A DNA stretch of 64,000 nt from Agromyces atrinae (GTDB taxonomy: Bacteria > Actinomycetota > Actinomycetes > Actinomycetales > Microbacteriaceae). A program made the translations under genes and the position numbers. Shown here one piece after another: positions 1 through 7,388 of this stretch (its first letter is position 1; each line of letters opens with the position of its first letter). The stretch lies in assembly GCF_013407835.1 (NCBI RefSeq), contig NZ_JACCBI010000001.1, forward strand, positions 1,612,001 to 1,676,000. Reading direction: 5' to 3'. The notes beneath the pieces are model-generated. The model saw nothing but the letters and a program-made list of their open reading frames with translations. It was not told the DNA's origin and made no database searches.

Positions 1-1280
1 GCGAGGGCGTCGAGGTCGTCGTGGTCGATGCGCACGCTCCAGCGTTCGTCGACGGCATAGGGCCCCTGGCCGATGGCGGCCCCGGTGAGCGACATCGCGC
101 TCATCGTCATGCCGTGATACGAGCCGCGGAACGACAGGATGCGCTTCCGCGCGGGATCTCCGCCCACCTGGTGGAGGTGCCGCGAGAGCTTGATCGCGGC
201 GTCGAGAGCCGAGCTGCCCGACGTCGAATAGAGGACAGCGTCGAAGCGATCGCGACCCGTGAAGTCGAGCAGACGCTCGGCCGCGAGCCGCGCGTACGAA
301 CTGCCCCGACGGAACAGCGGGAGCGTCGAGGCCTCGCGATTCGCTCCGTCGATCGCGGCGGCCACGGCCGGGTTGCCGTATCCGAGGTTCGCATTCCAGA
401 GCCCGCTCGTCGCGCAGAGGGCCTCCGAGCCGTCGGCGAACTCCACGCGCACCCCCGTCGCGCGGACGGCCTCGAGCCGCCCCCACGCGGAGGAGGGCGT
501 GAAGAACTCGATGTAGGGAGAGCGGAGCTCGGCCACGCGCGCGGTGAGGAACTCGTACTCGCCCGCGGCGTCACGGCGGATACGGCGACGCTCGATCGCC
601 TCGAAGCCCGCGCGCTCGAGTTCTGCGACGGCGAGCGCGGGCGGGAGCACGAACGAGTCGACCGAGTAGGCGGCCCACCGCCCCGCTCCGCCCCGTTCGA
701 ACACGGTCGATCGGTGTCGACCGGTGGCCTCGTCGGACTCTTCGACGATGCGGAGGCCCTCGTCGACCTCGATCTCGCGTCGCTCACCCGCGAGGTGCGG
801 CGTGCGCACGGTGAGGGCGATCGTGCCGCCCGGGCGGAGGCGGGTGAGCAGGCGGGTGAGCAGCGCGGCACGCTCGGCGGCGTCGAAGAGCGTGATCGAT
901 GCGGTCGGGATCACGACGGCGTCGAAGCCCGACGCGTGCTCGGGTACGCCCTGCCGCACGTCGGCGGCGACGAGGGTGAGCCGCTGCGCGAGGTCGTCGT
1001 CGAGCTCGGTCCGGGCTCGCTCGTCGAGGAGGTCGAGCAGATCGGTCGAGATGTCGACCGCGACGAGCTCGGCGACGAACGGCACGAGCGGGAGCGTGAC
1101 CCGGCCCGAGCCCGCGGCGATCTCGAGCACCCGCCAGCGCTTGCCTCGCACGAGCCCGATGAACTCGCGGAGCTCGGCCGAGTCGCGGCGCACGAGGTCG
1201 TCGTAGACCACGGCGCCCCGGCCCGAGTAGAGAGACTCTCCGGCGTATCGCGCGACCGGGTCGCCGAGGAGGTCAGTCAT
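1..1280 (-). CDS. Daptide-type methyltransferase-aminotransferase fusion (3' end outside window)
   Basis: Open reading frame of 426 visible codons from ATG 1280, running off the left edge without a stop. Residues 1-250 are a class-I SAM-dependent methyltransferase with glycine motif LEIAAGSGR at about 52-60 and the acidic strand end VAVDIS at 73-78. From about residue 262 a class-III PLP aminotransferase begins, with SGLWNANLGYGNP at 292-304 and the phosphate-binding STSGSSALDAAIK at 352-364. The catalytic Lys lies outside the window. In known daptide pathways the aminotransferase aminates a ketone made from the C-terminal Thr and the methyltransferase dimethylates it; to my knowledge these are normally separate proteins, so the fusion is unusual. 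It overlaps the preceding gene by 8 bases, with SD-like GGAG upstream. Assignment to daptides rests on the neighbouring precursors. Confidence 0.85.
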   Translation of the reverse strand, partial: MTDLLGDPVARYAGESLYSGRGAVVYDDLVRRDSAELREFIGLVRGKRWRVLEIAAGSGRVTLPLVPFVAELVAVDISTDLLDLLDERARTELDDDLAQRLTLVAADVRQGVPEHASGFDAVVIPTASITLFDAAERAALLTRLLTRLRPGGTIALTVRTPHLAGERREIEVDEGLRIVEESDEATGRHRSTVFERGGAGRWAAYSVDSFVLPPALAVAELERAGFEAIERRRIRRDAAGEYEFLTARVAELRSPYIEFFTPSSAWGRLEAVRATGVRVEFADGSEALCATSGLWNANLGYGNPAVAAAIDGANREASTLPLFRRGSSYARLAAERLLDFTGRDRFDAVLYSTSGSSALDAAIKLSRHLHQVGGDPARKRILSFRGSYHGMTMSAMSLTGAAIGQGPYAVDERWSVRIDHDDLDAL

Positions 1281-2169
1281 GGGAGGGCTCCTCGGCCGAG
1301 ACGCGTGCCGTCCCGCCGAGCGCGGCGCGCACGGCAGCGAGCACGGTGTCGACGTCCGTCGCACCGGCGCGCCTCAGCAGCGCGTCGTCGACGTCTCCGC
1401 GCACGGACGCGCCGACGACATCGGCGATCGCCGCGGGCACCGCGCACAGTCCCCCGGTGACGGCGTCCGCGACGTAGGAGCGTTCGCCGACGTCGAGCAC
1501 CACGAGCGAGTGGTCGCCCGGCCGACGGCGCGCGACAGAGGCGGCACCACCGAAGCCGCGCACACGGATCGGCTCGGTGAAGCGGCCCGTCGCCGCACGC
1601 AGCACGGTCGCCGCGGCGATGTACCCGCCGACGAGCGCCGCCTCGTCGCCCGAGAACGCCTCACGCTGATGTGCGACCGACGCACCGACATCCACCACGT
1701 CGCTCGGGGGCGTCGGCGACGCACCATCATCGACGCTCGCGGTCGTACCGCGGATCCAGTCGTCCTGCCCGAGGATCGTCGCGAGCGGGTGCAGCACGTG
1801 GGCGGGAAACTCTCCGGTGCGCTCGGCGTGCGCCGCATCGCGCACGAGCATCGCCCGGTCGACGTCGTCGGTCACGGAGAAGACGGTCGGGCAGCCGACC
1901 CCGATGTAGCCGCCGGCGGCGTAGGTCTCGAACTGCACGAAGACGTCGTCTCCGAGCGTGATCTCACCTCCCGCCGCCGCAAGGTCACCCCGGTAGACGA
2001 CGGTCGCCTCATCGGCGGGCGCCGAGCCCTCGGGCACGAATCGCAGTGCGCCGGGCACGGGCGGCGCGCCCGCTCCCTCGCGCCGGATGACGTCGGAGGC
2101 GTGTTCGGGCGACCCTTCGAGCAGGTGGCGGAGTCGGTTGATCGCGTGAAGGAGTCGGTCGTCAGCCAC
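1273..2169 (-). CDS. Putative daptide RiPP recognition protein
   Basis: 298-residue soluble acidic protein with no enzymatic motif that I recognise. Its place between the protease and the modifying fusion enzyme matches the RiPP-recognition (RRE-containing) protein that daptide operons carry to bring the leader peptide to the enzymes. The C-terminal third (about residues 190-290) has short beta strands followed by helices, as a PqqD-like RRE would, but this is inference only. I chose GTG 2169 because it overlaps the upstream stop by 8 bases, exactly like the next junction in the operon. An in-frame GTG at 2196 would add nine residues, and neither has a strong Shine-Dalgarno sequence. Confidence 0.65.
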   Translation of the reverse strand: MADDRLLHAINRLRHLLEGSPEHASDVIRREGAGAPPVPGALRFVPEGSAPADEATVVYRGDLAAAGGEITLGDDVFVQFETYAAGGYIGVGCPTVFSVTDDVDRAMLVRDAAHAERTGEFPAHVLHPLATILGQDDWIRGTTASVDDGASPTPPSDVVDVGASVAHQREAFSGDEAALVGGYIAAATVLRAATGRFTEPIRVRGFGGAASVARRRPGDHSLVVLDVGERSYVADAVTGGLCAVPAAIADVVGASVRGDVDDALLRRAGATDVDTVLAAVRAALGGTARVSAEEPSHD

Positions 2170-3802
2170 GGGAGGTCTCTCTCTTGTCGGGTTCACGGAG
2201 CGGGAGTGCAGAGGGGTTCGGGGTCGCGGGGTCGGCGTGCTCCGCGCGGCCCAACGCGGTGTCGACGAGCGCGCCGATGCGATCGAGGATGCTCGTCGGC
2301 GGGGTCTCGAGGATCGCGACGCCGCGCGTGACGCCCGCCAGGTTCACCTCCACGGGCCAGCACTCGGCATCGACCGGCGCGCCCGGGAAGTCGACGGGAG
2401 CGATCGACTCGACCGGAACGGTGCAGGGCTCGGGGCCGCCCGCGATGACTCCGTCCCCGAGACGCGCACCGGGCAGGAGTCCCGGGGCGAAGACCGTGAC
2501 GCGCGACCCGGGCTCGGCGACGACGGGCCCGAGTGCGACGAAGCTCGGCGACGGCTCGGCGGTGTAGCCGCCGCGCACGCTCGTCGCTATGGGCACGGTG
2601 AGCACGGCGGCCGCGATGCCCGCGACGACGAGAGCCGCGGGCACCACGCGCACAGGAGCGGCGCCGGCTCGCACGAGGTGGCGAGCGAGACGGATGACGC
2701 GCACGACGACCCACGCGAGCAGCAGCGCCCCGATCACGAGGAGGGCGATCGCGCCGAGCTGGAGGTGGCCGACGTTGCTCCAGAGCCCGCTGACGACGGC
2801 CGTCACGAGCACGACCGGGGTCACCGCGCACGCGGCGCCGAACGCGACAAGTCCGCGTGAACCGGGGAGCACCGGCGGCGCGGAGGGAGCGACGACATGC
2901 GTCGCCCACCGACGGAATGCGACGAGAGCGTGCGCGCGGAAGTTCGGGTGGTCGAGCCAGCCGACGAGCGCGACGTAGCCGTCGAGTTTGACGAACGGGA
3001 GGAGATTCGCGAACACGTACACGGAGCACAGCAGACCGACCGCCGCAAGCAGAGGAGCGAAGGGCACACCGAGGAGTGCGGCGAGGGTGAGGGCCGCGCC
3101 GATCGCGCCCTGCACGAGCGTTCCGGCGAGCGCGACGATGACGCGTTCGGGCCGGCTGAGGTGCCACGAGTCGCTCACGTCGCAGAAGAAGGCCGGCGCG
3201 AAGTAGAAGAGCATGACGCCCACGCGTCGGCTCGCACCGCCGTGGGCGATGAGGGCGAGGGCGTGCGCGAGTTCGTGGAGGATCACGACGACCGTGAAGA
3301 GCACGGCGATACCGAGGTAGGCGTAGGGGTCCATCGGTCGGTGCAGGGCGCTCGTCGGGTCGAGGACGAGGACGCCCGTGCCCGCCATGCCGATGACGGT
3401 GAGCACCGCGAGCGCCCCCCACGTCGCGCGCGACCGGGCAAGTCGGTGGAGCGGGATCGCACGCGCCAGGAGCCGCATCGGATCGACGACCGTCAGACGG
3501 ATGGCGGTCGGCCCGTCGACCTGGAGGCGCCGCGGTCTCCGTTCGAGGGACCGCAGGACGGCCGGGTCGCTGCCGACCGCATCGAGCAGAGCCGTCGCCG
3601 CCTCGATGGCAACCCGGCCGCCGAGGCTCGACGTCACGGCGTCGATCGTGCGCGGGTTCACGCGCTGTGCGGCGGCGAGCACGAGTGCCGCATCGCCCGC
3701 GAGACGCAGGATCGGTCGCCCGCCCGCGCTCACGACGATGCGATCGAACTCGTCGGGCGGGGAGAGCTCGAGGGTGTCGAGCCAGTCCCACCGGTCGCTC
3801 AC
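2162..3802 (-). CDS. Daptide-cluster M50-type intramembrane metalloprotease
   Basis: 546-residue polytopic membrane protein. About 120 soluble N-terminal residues, possibly PqqD/RRE-like as in YydH-type peptidases, precede the first membrane segment at about 128-148. The zinc motif HELAH is at 176-180 inside a hydrophobic helix, and the second M50 motif NLLPFVKLDG at 266-275 supplies the Asp ligand. Further membrane segments follow, then a C-terminal beta-rich extracytoplasmic part after about residue 415. In the daptide context the likely role is leader removal at the membrane before or during export. The GTG start overlaps the permease stop by four bases, implying translational coupling. 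The family assignment is strong; the substrate is inferred from the neighbours. Confidence 0.8.
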   Translation of the reverse strand: MSDRWDWLDTLELSPPDEFDRIVVSAGGRPILRLAGDAALVLAAAQRVNPRTIDAVTSSLGGRVAIEAATALLDAVGSDPAVLRSLERRPRRLQVDGPTAIRLTVVDPMRLLARAIPLHRLARSRATWGALAVLTVIGMAGTGVLVLDPTSALHRPMDPYAYLGIAVLFTVVVILHELAHALALIAHGGASRRVGVMLFYFAPAFFCDVSDSWHLSRPERVIVALAGTLVQGAIGAALTLAALLGVPFAPLLAAVGLLCSVYVFANLLPFVKLDGYVALVGWLDHPNFRAHALVAFRRWATHVVAPSAPPVLPGSRGLVAFGAACAVTPVVLVTAVVSGLWSNVGHLQLGAIALLVIGALLLAWVVVRVIRLARHLVRAGAAPVRVVPAALVVAGIAAAVLTVPIATSVRGGYTAEPSPSFVALGPVVAEPGSRVTVFAPGLLPGARLGDGVIAGGPEPCTVPVESIAPVDFPGAPVDAECWPVEVNLAGVTRGVAILETPPTSILDRIGALVDTALGRAEHADPATPNPSALPLREPDKRETSRG

Positions 3803-4533
3803 GACAGGTCGGTCTTCCGCAGCCGGAGGACTCCGAGAGAGATGAGCACGACGATCCATGCCGCCGCCACGGCGTAGCCCGCACCGAGGGGAAGGATCTC
3901 GTCGGTCGTCGACGAATCGATCATCATCGCCTGACCCGCACCGCCCGGAAGGAATCGGCCGACGGAAGGCAGGATCGAGATGACGAGCGTCTCGAGCACG
4001 AGCGTGTAGCCGACGAGTCCGAGGATCGTCCAGACGCTCCGCCTCGACTGCCATCCGACGAGGTGGCCGATGTACGTCGCGAAGACGATGTTCGCGGCGA
4101 CTCCGCCGAGGGCGGTGAGCGTGTCTCCGGAGAAGTCGGGTTCGGTGCCGTTCGCCGTGAAGACGATCGCGGTCACGGCAGCGGCCGAACCGGCTCCGAC
4201 GACCGCGAACACCGCGGCGGGCACGGAGAGCGCCACGAGTCGCGCACCGAGCAGTCGGTCGGCCCCTCGCGCGAGGAACGCGCTCCGCCTGATCGCCGTC
4301 GTGCCGAAGTCGCGCGTGACCGAGAGCGCCCCGAAGATCATCGCGAAGAGCGTCGCCCCGAACCCGAGCGTCACGAGCGATTGCGTTGCCGCGGGCGCTG
4401 CATCGCCGATCTGGTCGAGCTTCATGCCGACGGCGATGCCGTACACAGCGAGGGCGTTGAGCAGCGCGGCGACGACGAGCAGCACGGGCAGCGTGATGCC
4501 GGAGACGAGTCGCCCGAGTTCGGCGCGGATCAC
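3799..4533 (-). CDS. ABC-2-type transporter permease, daptide export
   Basis: 244-residue membrane protein with about six hydrophobic helices and short loops, ending in a positively charged tail (RLRKTDLS), typical of ABC-2 family permeases that pair with a stand-alone ATPase. It overlaps the upstream ATPase gene (ATGA) and the downstream protease gene by four bases each, so the transporter halves and protease should be made together. The likely task is export of the finished peptide, or self-protection by pumping it from the membrane. No substrate information can be read from the sequence itself. Confidence 0.8.
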   Translation of the reverse strand: MIRAELGRLVSGITLPVLLVVAALLNALAVYGIAVGMKLDQIGDAAPAATQSLVTLGFGATLFAMIFGALSVTRDFGTTAIRRSAFLARGADRLLGARLVALSVPAAVFAVVGAGSAAAVTAIVFTANGTEPDFSGDTLTALGGVAANIVFATYIGHLVGWQSRRSVWTILGLVGYTLVLETLVISILPSVGRFLPGGAGQAMMIDSSTTDEILPLGAGYAVAAAWIVVLISLGVLRLRKTDLS

Positions 4534-5279
4534 GACGCGCTCCTCTCACTCGGGTGCGCGACCGGGTCGGCGACGCCGCCCACGAGCGTGAGGTACCAGG
4601 CTTCCGCCTCCTCCGCCGAGCTCGCCGGCAGCACACCGTCGTAGCGCACGGTGCGGTTCACGACGACGACGCGGTCGACGAGTCGCGTGAGCTCGCCGAG
4701 GTCGTGGCTCGAGACGAGCGTCGTGAGGCCTTCGGCGCGGCGCGCGACGAGGTGGGTGCGCAGATCGATGACGGCCTCGATGTCGAGTCCGTTGGTGGGT
4801 TCGTCGAGCACGAGGATGCCGGGTGAGGCGAGCGTCGCGGCGGCGAGGGCCACACGGCGACGCTGGCCGGTCGAGAGGTTTCCGACGCGGCGGCGGCCGA
4901 GGTCGGCGACGCCGTGTCGTTCGAGCGCGCGGTCGACGGCGACACGGTCGACGCCGAGCGCTCGCGCCTCGAGCCGCAGCGCGGTCAGCACGCTGAGGCC
5001 GGGCGTCAGTCCGTCGGGATCGAGCACGAACCCGACGGTGCGGCCGGGCGCGGGAAGCTCGGTGATGCGGCTGCCGCGGATGCGCACGGCGCCGGATGTC
5101 GGCCTGATCGCACCGATGAGGGACTTCAGCAGCGTCGACTTGCCGGCGCCGTTCGGGCCGACGAGCCCCACAGTCTCGCCCTGCTCGACGGTGAACGAGA
5201 TGTCGTCGACCGCGGTGAGAGCGCCGTAGCGTTTCGTCACCGCGTCGAAGCGCAGCGCCTCGGAGGTCGCGCGACTCAT
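4530..5279 (-). CDS. ABC transporter ATP-binding protein, daptide export
   Basis: 249-residue nucleotide-binding subunit with all motifs intact: Walker A GPNGAGKST at about 40-48, the signature LSTGQRRR near 135, Walker B ILVLDEPTNGLD near 155-166 and the switch His in SSHDLGEL near 190. It should energise the ABC-2 permease encoded immediately downstream (four-base overlap). Upstream it overlaps the stop of the 67-residue membrane protein in the same way. The position directly behind the precursor genes fits peptide export or immunity. Confidence 0.9.
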   Translation of the reverse strand: MSRATSEALRFDAVTKRYGALTAVDDISFTVEQGETVGLVGPNGAGKSTLLKSLIGAIRPTSGAVRIRGSRITELPAPGRTVGFVLDPDGLTPGLSVLTALRLEARALGVDRVAVDRALERHGVADLGRRRVGNLSTGQRRRVALAAATLASPGILVLDEPTNGLDIEAVIDLRTHLVARRAEGLTTLVSSHDLGELTRLVDRVVVVNRTVRYDGVLPASSAEEAEAWYLTLVGGVADPVAHPSERSAS

Positions 5280-5479
5280 CGGCGACCTCGCAGCGCGACT
5301 CCGAACACGATTCCGCCCGCGAGGCTCAGCAGCACCCCGAGCGCGATGACGATCCCGACCGCGACCCCCGAGAGGCCCGTCGCGACGGCGACCGCGGCGA
5401 GACCGCCGATGATCGCGACGACTCCACCCGCGATGGCGGCGTACTGAGCGGCTGTGCGGGCCGGAGGCGGGTTGCTCAT
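5276..5479 (-). CDS. Small two-helix membrane protein in the daptide cluster
   Basis: 67 residues: a short polar N-terminus (MSNPPPAR), two Gly/Ala/Val-rich transmembrane helices at about 15-38 and 40-63, and a basic tail RGRR. I do not recognise a family. Being co-transcribed with a membrane-active peptide and its exporter it is a candidate immunity protein or transporter accessory; this is inference. I chose ATG 5479 because GGAA stands at a good distance upstream. An in-frame ATG at 5506 would add nine residues but lacks a clear ribosome site. Its stop overlaps the ATPase start. Confidence 0.65.
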   Translation of the reverse strand: MSNPPPARTAAQYAAIAGGVVAIIGGLAAVAVATGLSGVAVGIVIALGVLLSLAGGIVFGVALRGRR

Positions 5480-5558
5480 GAGGGTTCCAATCTGTGTCTC
5501 TGTCATTCGAAGGGTCTGTCCGCGCGCACCGCGGCCGCGGGTCGGGAGTTGCGTCCGC

Positions 5559-5575
5559 GACCGCGATGCGCGGTC
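5559..5575 (-). terminator. Intercistronic hairpin after the precursor genes
   Basis: Perfect 7-base arms GACCGCG and CGCGGTC with a three-base loop, between the second precursor and the membrane-protein gene. No T-run follows. Such a stem could partly stop transcription or protect the short precursor message, giving more peptide than enzyme. A 12-base perfect palindrome, CCGCGGCCGCGG, lies a little further downstream at 5529-5540. Confidence 0.4.
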
Positions 5576-5592
5576 AGAGGGTCGTGCGGGTA

Positions 5593-5775
5593 CTACGTGA
5601 TCGCGATGCCGATGCCGATGCCGCCGAGCGCGGCACCACCCAGGCCGACGCCGATTCCGACGCCGCCGAAGAACGCTCCCCAGTCCCACGCCGCCTCGAG
5701 TGTTTCGAGCGGCTCGATGCCGGCGACGATCGAGGCGAACGCGGCATCCGTGTGGATGCGGTTCTCGATGGTCAT
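5593..5775 (-). CDS. Daptide precursor peptide 2
   Basis: 60-residue peptide. Leader residues 1-28 end in IEPLETLEA (20-28). The remaining 32 residues are almost entirely Gly, Ala, Val, Ile and Leu with aromatic residues near the start, and end in IAIT. The C-terminal Thr is the residue that daptide enzymes convert to a dimethylated diamine. A near-consensus Shine-Dalgarno sequence (AAGGAGGT) sits upstream of ATG 5775, stronger than for the enzyme genes. It shares leader motif, core length and C-terminus with the peptide encoded just upstream. There is no Cys and only one internal Thr, which argues against a lanthipeptide or sactipeptide. Confidence 0.85.
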   Translation of the reverse strand: MTIENRIHTDAAFASIVAGIEPLETLEAAWDWGAFFGGVGIGVGLGGAALGGIGIGIAIT

Positions 5776-5811
5776 GTAGTCACCTCCTTCCGAGGTCTCG
5801 ACGGGTCCTGA

Positions 5812-5961
5812 TCAGGTGATGGCGACGCCGATGACGACGCCGGCCCATGCCGCACCACCGGTCGCCCAGACTCCGACGCCGATTCCGACAGCCCATTCAC
5901 CCCAACCCGGGGCCTCGAGATCCTCGAGGGGTTCGATGAGAGCGAGTTGCTCCTTCTGCAT
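5812..5961 (-). CDS. Daptide precursor peptide 1
   Basis: 49-residue peptide and first gene of the operon. The leader motif IEPLEDLEA is at residues 9-17, followed by PGWGEW and a hydrophobic Gly-rich stretch ending in VAIT. The part after the motif is 32 residues, the same as in the second precursor. ATG 5961 is chosen because GAGGAGGTG lies at ideal distance; longer in-frame starts up to 6054 would add an Arg-rich stretch and lack such a site. The expected product is a membrane-active helix with an amine in place of its C-terminal carboxylate, by analogy with known daptides. Confidence 0.85.
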   Translation of the reverse strand: MQKEQLALIEPLEDLEAPGWGEWAVGIGVGVWATGGAAWAGVVIGVAIT

Positions 5962-6052
5962 GTGCACCTCCTCTCGCTGTGTCGGGCACGCGCGATCGCC
6001 GAGGAGGTGCCCCCGCCCCGTCGACCGTGCGGCTCGCTGATGAACCGAACTC

Positions 6053-6073
6053 ACGCAGGAAGATCACCTGCGT
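6053..6073. promoter_or_regulatory. Inverted repeat, possible operator of the daptide operon
   Basis: Perfect 7-base arms ACGCAGG and CCTGCGT separated by seven bases, just downstream of the predicted -10 region and near the likely transcription start of the precursor operon. The position fits a repressor site. No regulator gene for this cluster is inside the window. Confidence 0.45.
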
Positions 6074-6080
6074 ATGGGCA

Positions 6081-6109
6081 AGCATGTAAGGGTTTGCAGT
6101 TCGTGTCAA
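6081..6109 (-). promoter_or_regulatory. Predicted promoter of the daptide operon
   Basis: Reading leftward, a consensus -35 TTGACA (6109-6104) is followed after 17 bases by CATGCT (6086-6081); TACATG is an alternative -10 with a shorter spacer. It lies about 120 bases upstream of the first precursor start, in a 365-base gap (5962-6326) that otherwise holds only the inverted repeat at 6053-6073 and the hairpin at 6200-6261. Confidence 0.5.
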
Positions 6110-6199
6110 CCGGCGCGCGTCATCGGTGGACAACTGAAACGTTCGATTGCGCGAAACGCGCGCTGTGCGTCATCCGCTCGCCGTCTCGACCGTCACGCA

Positions 6200-6261
6200 G
6201 GAGTGCCGTTCGTGCGCCGGAGTGCCGCACGATCGGCACTCGGGCGCGCGAACGGCACTCC
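6200..6261 (-). terminator. Long hairpin downstream of moaA
   Basis: 13-base perfect outer arms GGAGTGCCGTTCG and CGAACGGCACTCC, continued inward by GCGCC/GGCGC and GAGTGCCG/CGGCACTC, so almost the whole 62 bases fold into one stem. It lies 66 bases behind the moaA stop and upstream of the daptide promoter, as expected of a terminator separating the two leftward units. A degraded match to the GTCTCGGCGTCACG arm found at other gene ends in this window sits just beside it (6181-6197). Confidence 0.6.
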
Positions 6262-6326
6262 GCCGGAAGTCTCGCGGCGCGGAGGAGTGAGGGAGGAGAA
6301 AAAGAGGGGGGATGACGCGGGCGAGG

Positions 6327-7388
6327 TCAGCCGCCGATGGCGTTCATGCCTCGGTCGGGCTGGAGGAAGCTCGGGTCGTTGATGCCGTGGCCCGGGAGCT
6401 TGTTGGCGATGCAGAGCCGCAGCATCTCGGCGAGCTCGTCGTCGCCGCCTCCCGCGCGGAGGATCGGCATGAGGTCGTACTCGCCGAGCGAGAAGAGGCA
6501 GTTGCGCAGCTGCCCGTCGGCCGTGAGACGCAGGCGATCGCACGCGCCGCAGAAGGGCGCGGTAACCGACGCGATGACGCCGACGGTGTGCGGGGTGTCA
6601 TCGATGGTCCAGAGCTCGGCCGGGGCTCCCCCGCGACCCGGCACCGGTGTGAGCCGGAAGCGCGAGCGGAGCGTCGCGAGGATCTCCTCCTGCGTCACCA
6701 TCGTCTGACGGTCCCACGTGTGCCCCGCGTCGAGCGGCATCTGCTCGATGAAGCGCATCTGGGCGTCGTGTTCGAGCGCGAACTCGACGAGGTCGACGAG
6801 CTCGTCGTCGTTGACTCCCCGCATCGCGACGGCGTTGATCTTGAGCGGGCGCAGCCCCGACTTCTGGGCGGCGCGGATACCCTCGGCGACGGCGTCGAAC
6901 TTGTTGCGACGGGTCAGTTCGTGGAACCGGTCGGGGCGCACGGTGTCGAGGCTGATGTTCAGGCGATGCAGTCCCGCGGCGGCGAGGGGCTCCATGAGTT
7001 CGGGCAGGCGGATGCCGTTGGTCGTCATCGCGACCTGCATGGGTCCGTTGGCGCCCTCGATCGCCGCGATCCGGCGCACGATGTCGACGACGTCGGGGCG
7101 GAGGAGCGGTTCACCGCCCGTCAGCCGGATCGTCGTGATTCCCCAGTCGGCGGCGATGTGCGCGATGCGCACCATGTCGTCGGTCGAGAGGATGCTCGAC
7201 TTCGCGAGCCACTCCACGCCCTCGGCGGGCATGCAGTAGGTGCAGCGCAACGAACACTTGTCGGTGAGCGAGATGCGGAGGTCACGGTGCACGCGCCCGA
7301 ACCCGTCGACGAGCTCACGCGGCTCGCCGGCGACGTGTGCGGCGACGGCCGCGGGCCGCCGACCGATCGTGACGGGAACGGAGGTCAT
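6327..7388 (-). CDS. moaA: GTP 3',8-cyclase MoaA
   Basis: 353-residue radical-SAM enzyme of molybdopterin synthesis, converting GTP to 3',8-cyclo-GTP. The N-terminal cluster motif CX3CX2C is at C45, C49 and C52 (KCSLRCTYC), the SAM motif GGEPLLR follows, and the second cluster motif CX2CX13C lies in the C-terminal third (CGAC...RNC). The invariant Gly-Gly end (NAIGG), which reaches into the active site, is present, so the gene looks intact. ATG 7388 overlaps the moaE stop (ATGA) and is preferred over longer in-frame starts. Confidence 0.95.
   Translation of the reverse strand: MTSVPVTIGRRPAAVAAHVAGEPRELVDGFGRVHRDLRISLTDKCSLRCTYCMPAEGVEWLAKSSILSTDDMVRIAHIAADWGITTIRLTGGEPLLRPDVVDIVRRIAAIEGANGPMQVAMTTNGIRLPELMEPLAAAGLHRLNISLDTVRPDRFHELTRRNKFDAVAEGIRAAQKSGLRPLKINAVAMRGVNDDELVDLVEFALEHDAQMRFIEQMPLDAGHTWDRQTMVTQEEILATLRSRFRLTPVPGRGGAPAELWTIDDTPHTVGVIASVTAPFCGACDRLRLTADGQLRNCLFSLGEYDLMPILRAGGGDDELAEMLRLCIANKLPGHGINDPSFLQPDRGMNAIGG

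Noticed and set aside
21..1460. 479-codon plus-strand frame at the left edge
   Set aside because: Antisense to the fused methyltransferase-aminotransferase, whose minus-strand translation contains both family motifs.
5593..5961. Lanthipeptide, sactipeptide or lasso peptide precursors
   Set aside because: No Cys, few Ser/Thr, and no cyclase, LanB/LanM or radical-SAM maturase in the operon; the C-terminal Thr and aminotransferase fit daptides.
5962..6326. Search for a third daptide precursor
   Set aside because: No frame with a ribosome site, leader motif or C-terminal -AIT was found; the space holds the promoter, an inverted repeat and a hairpin.
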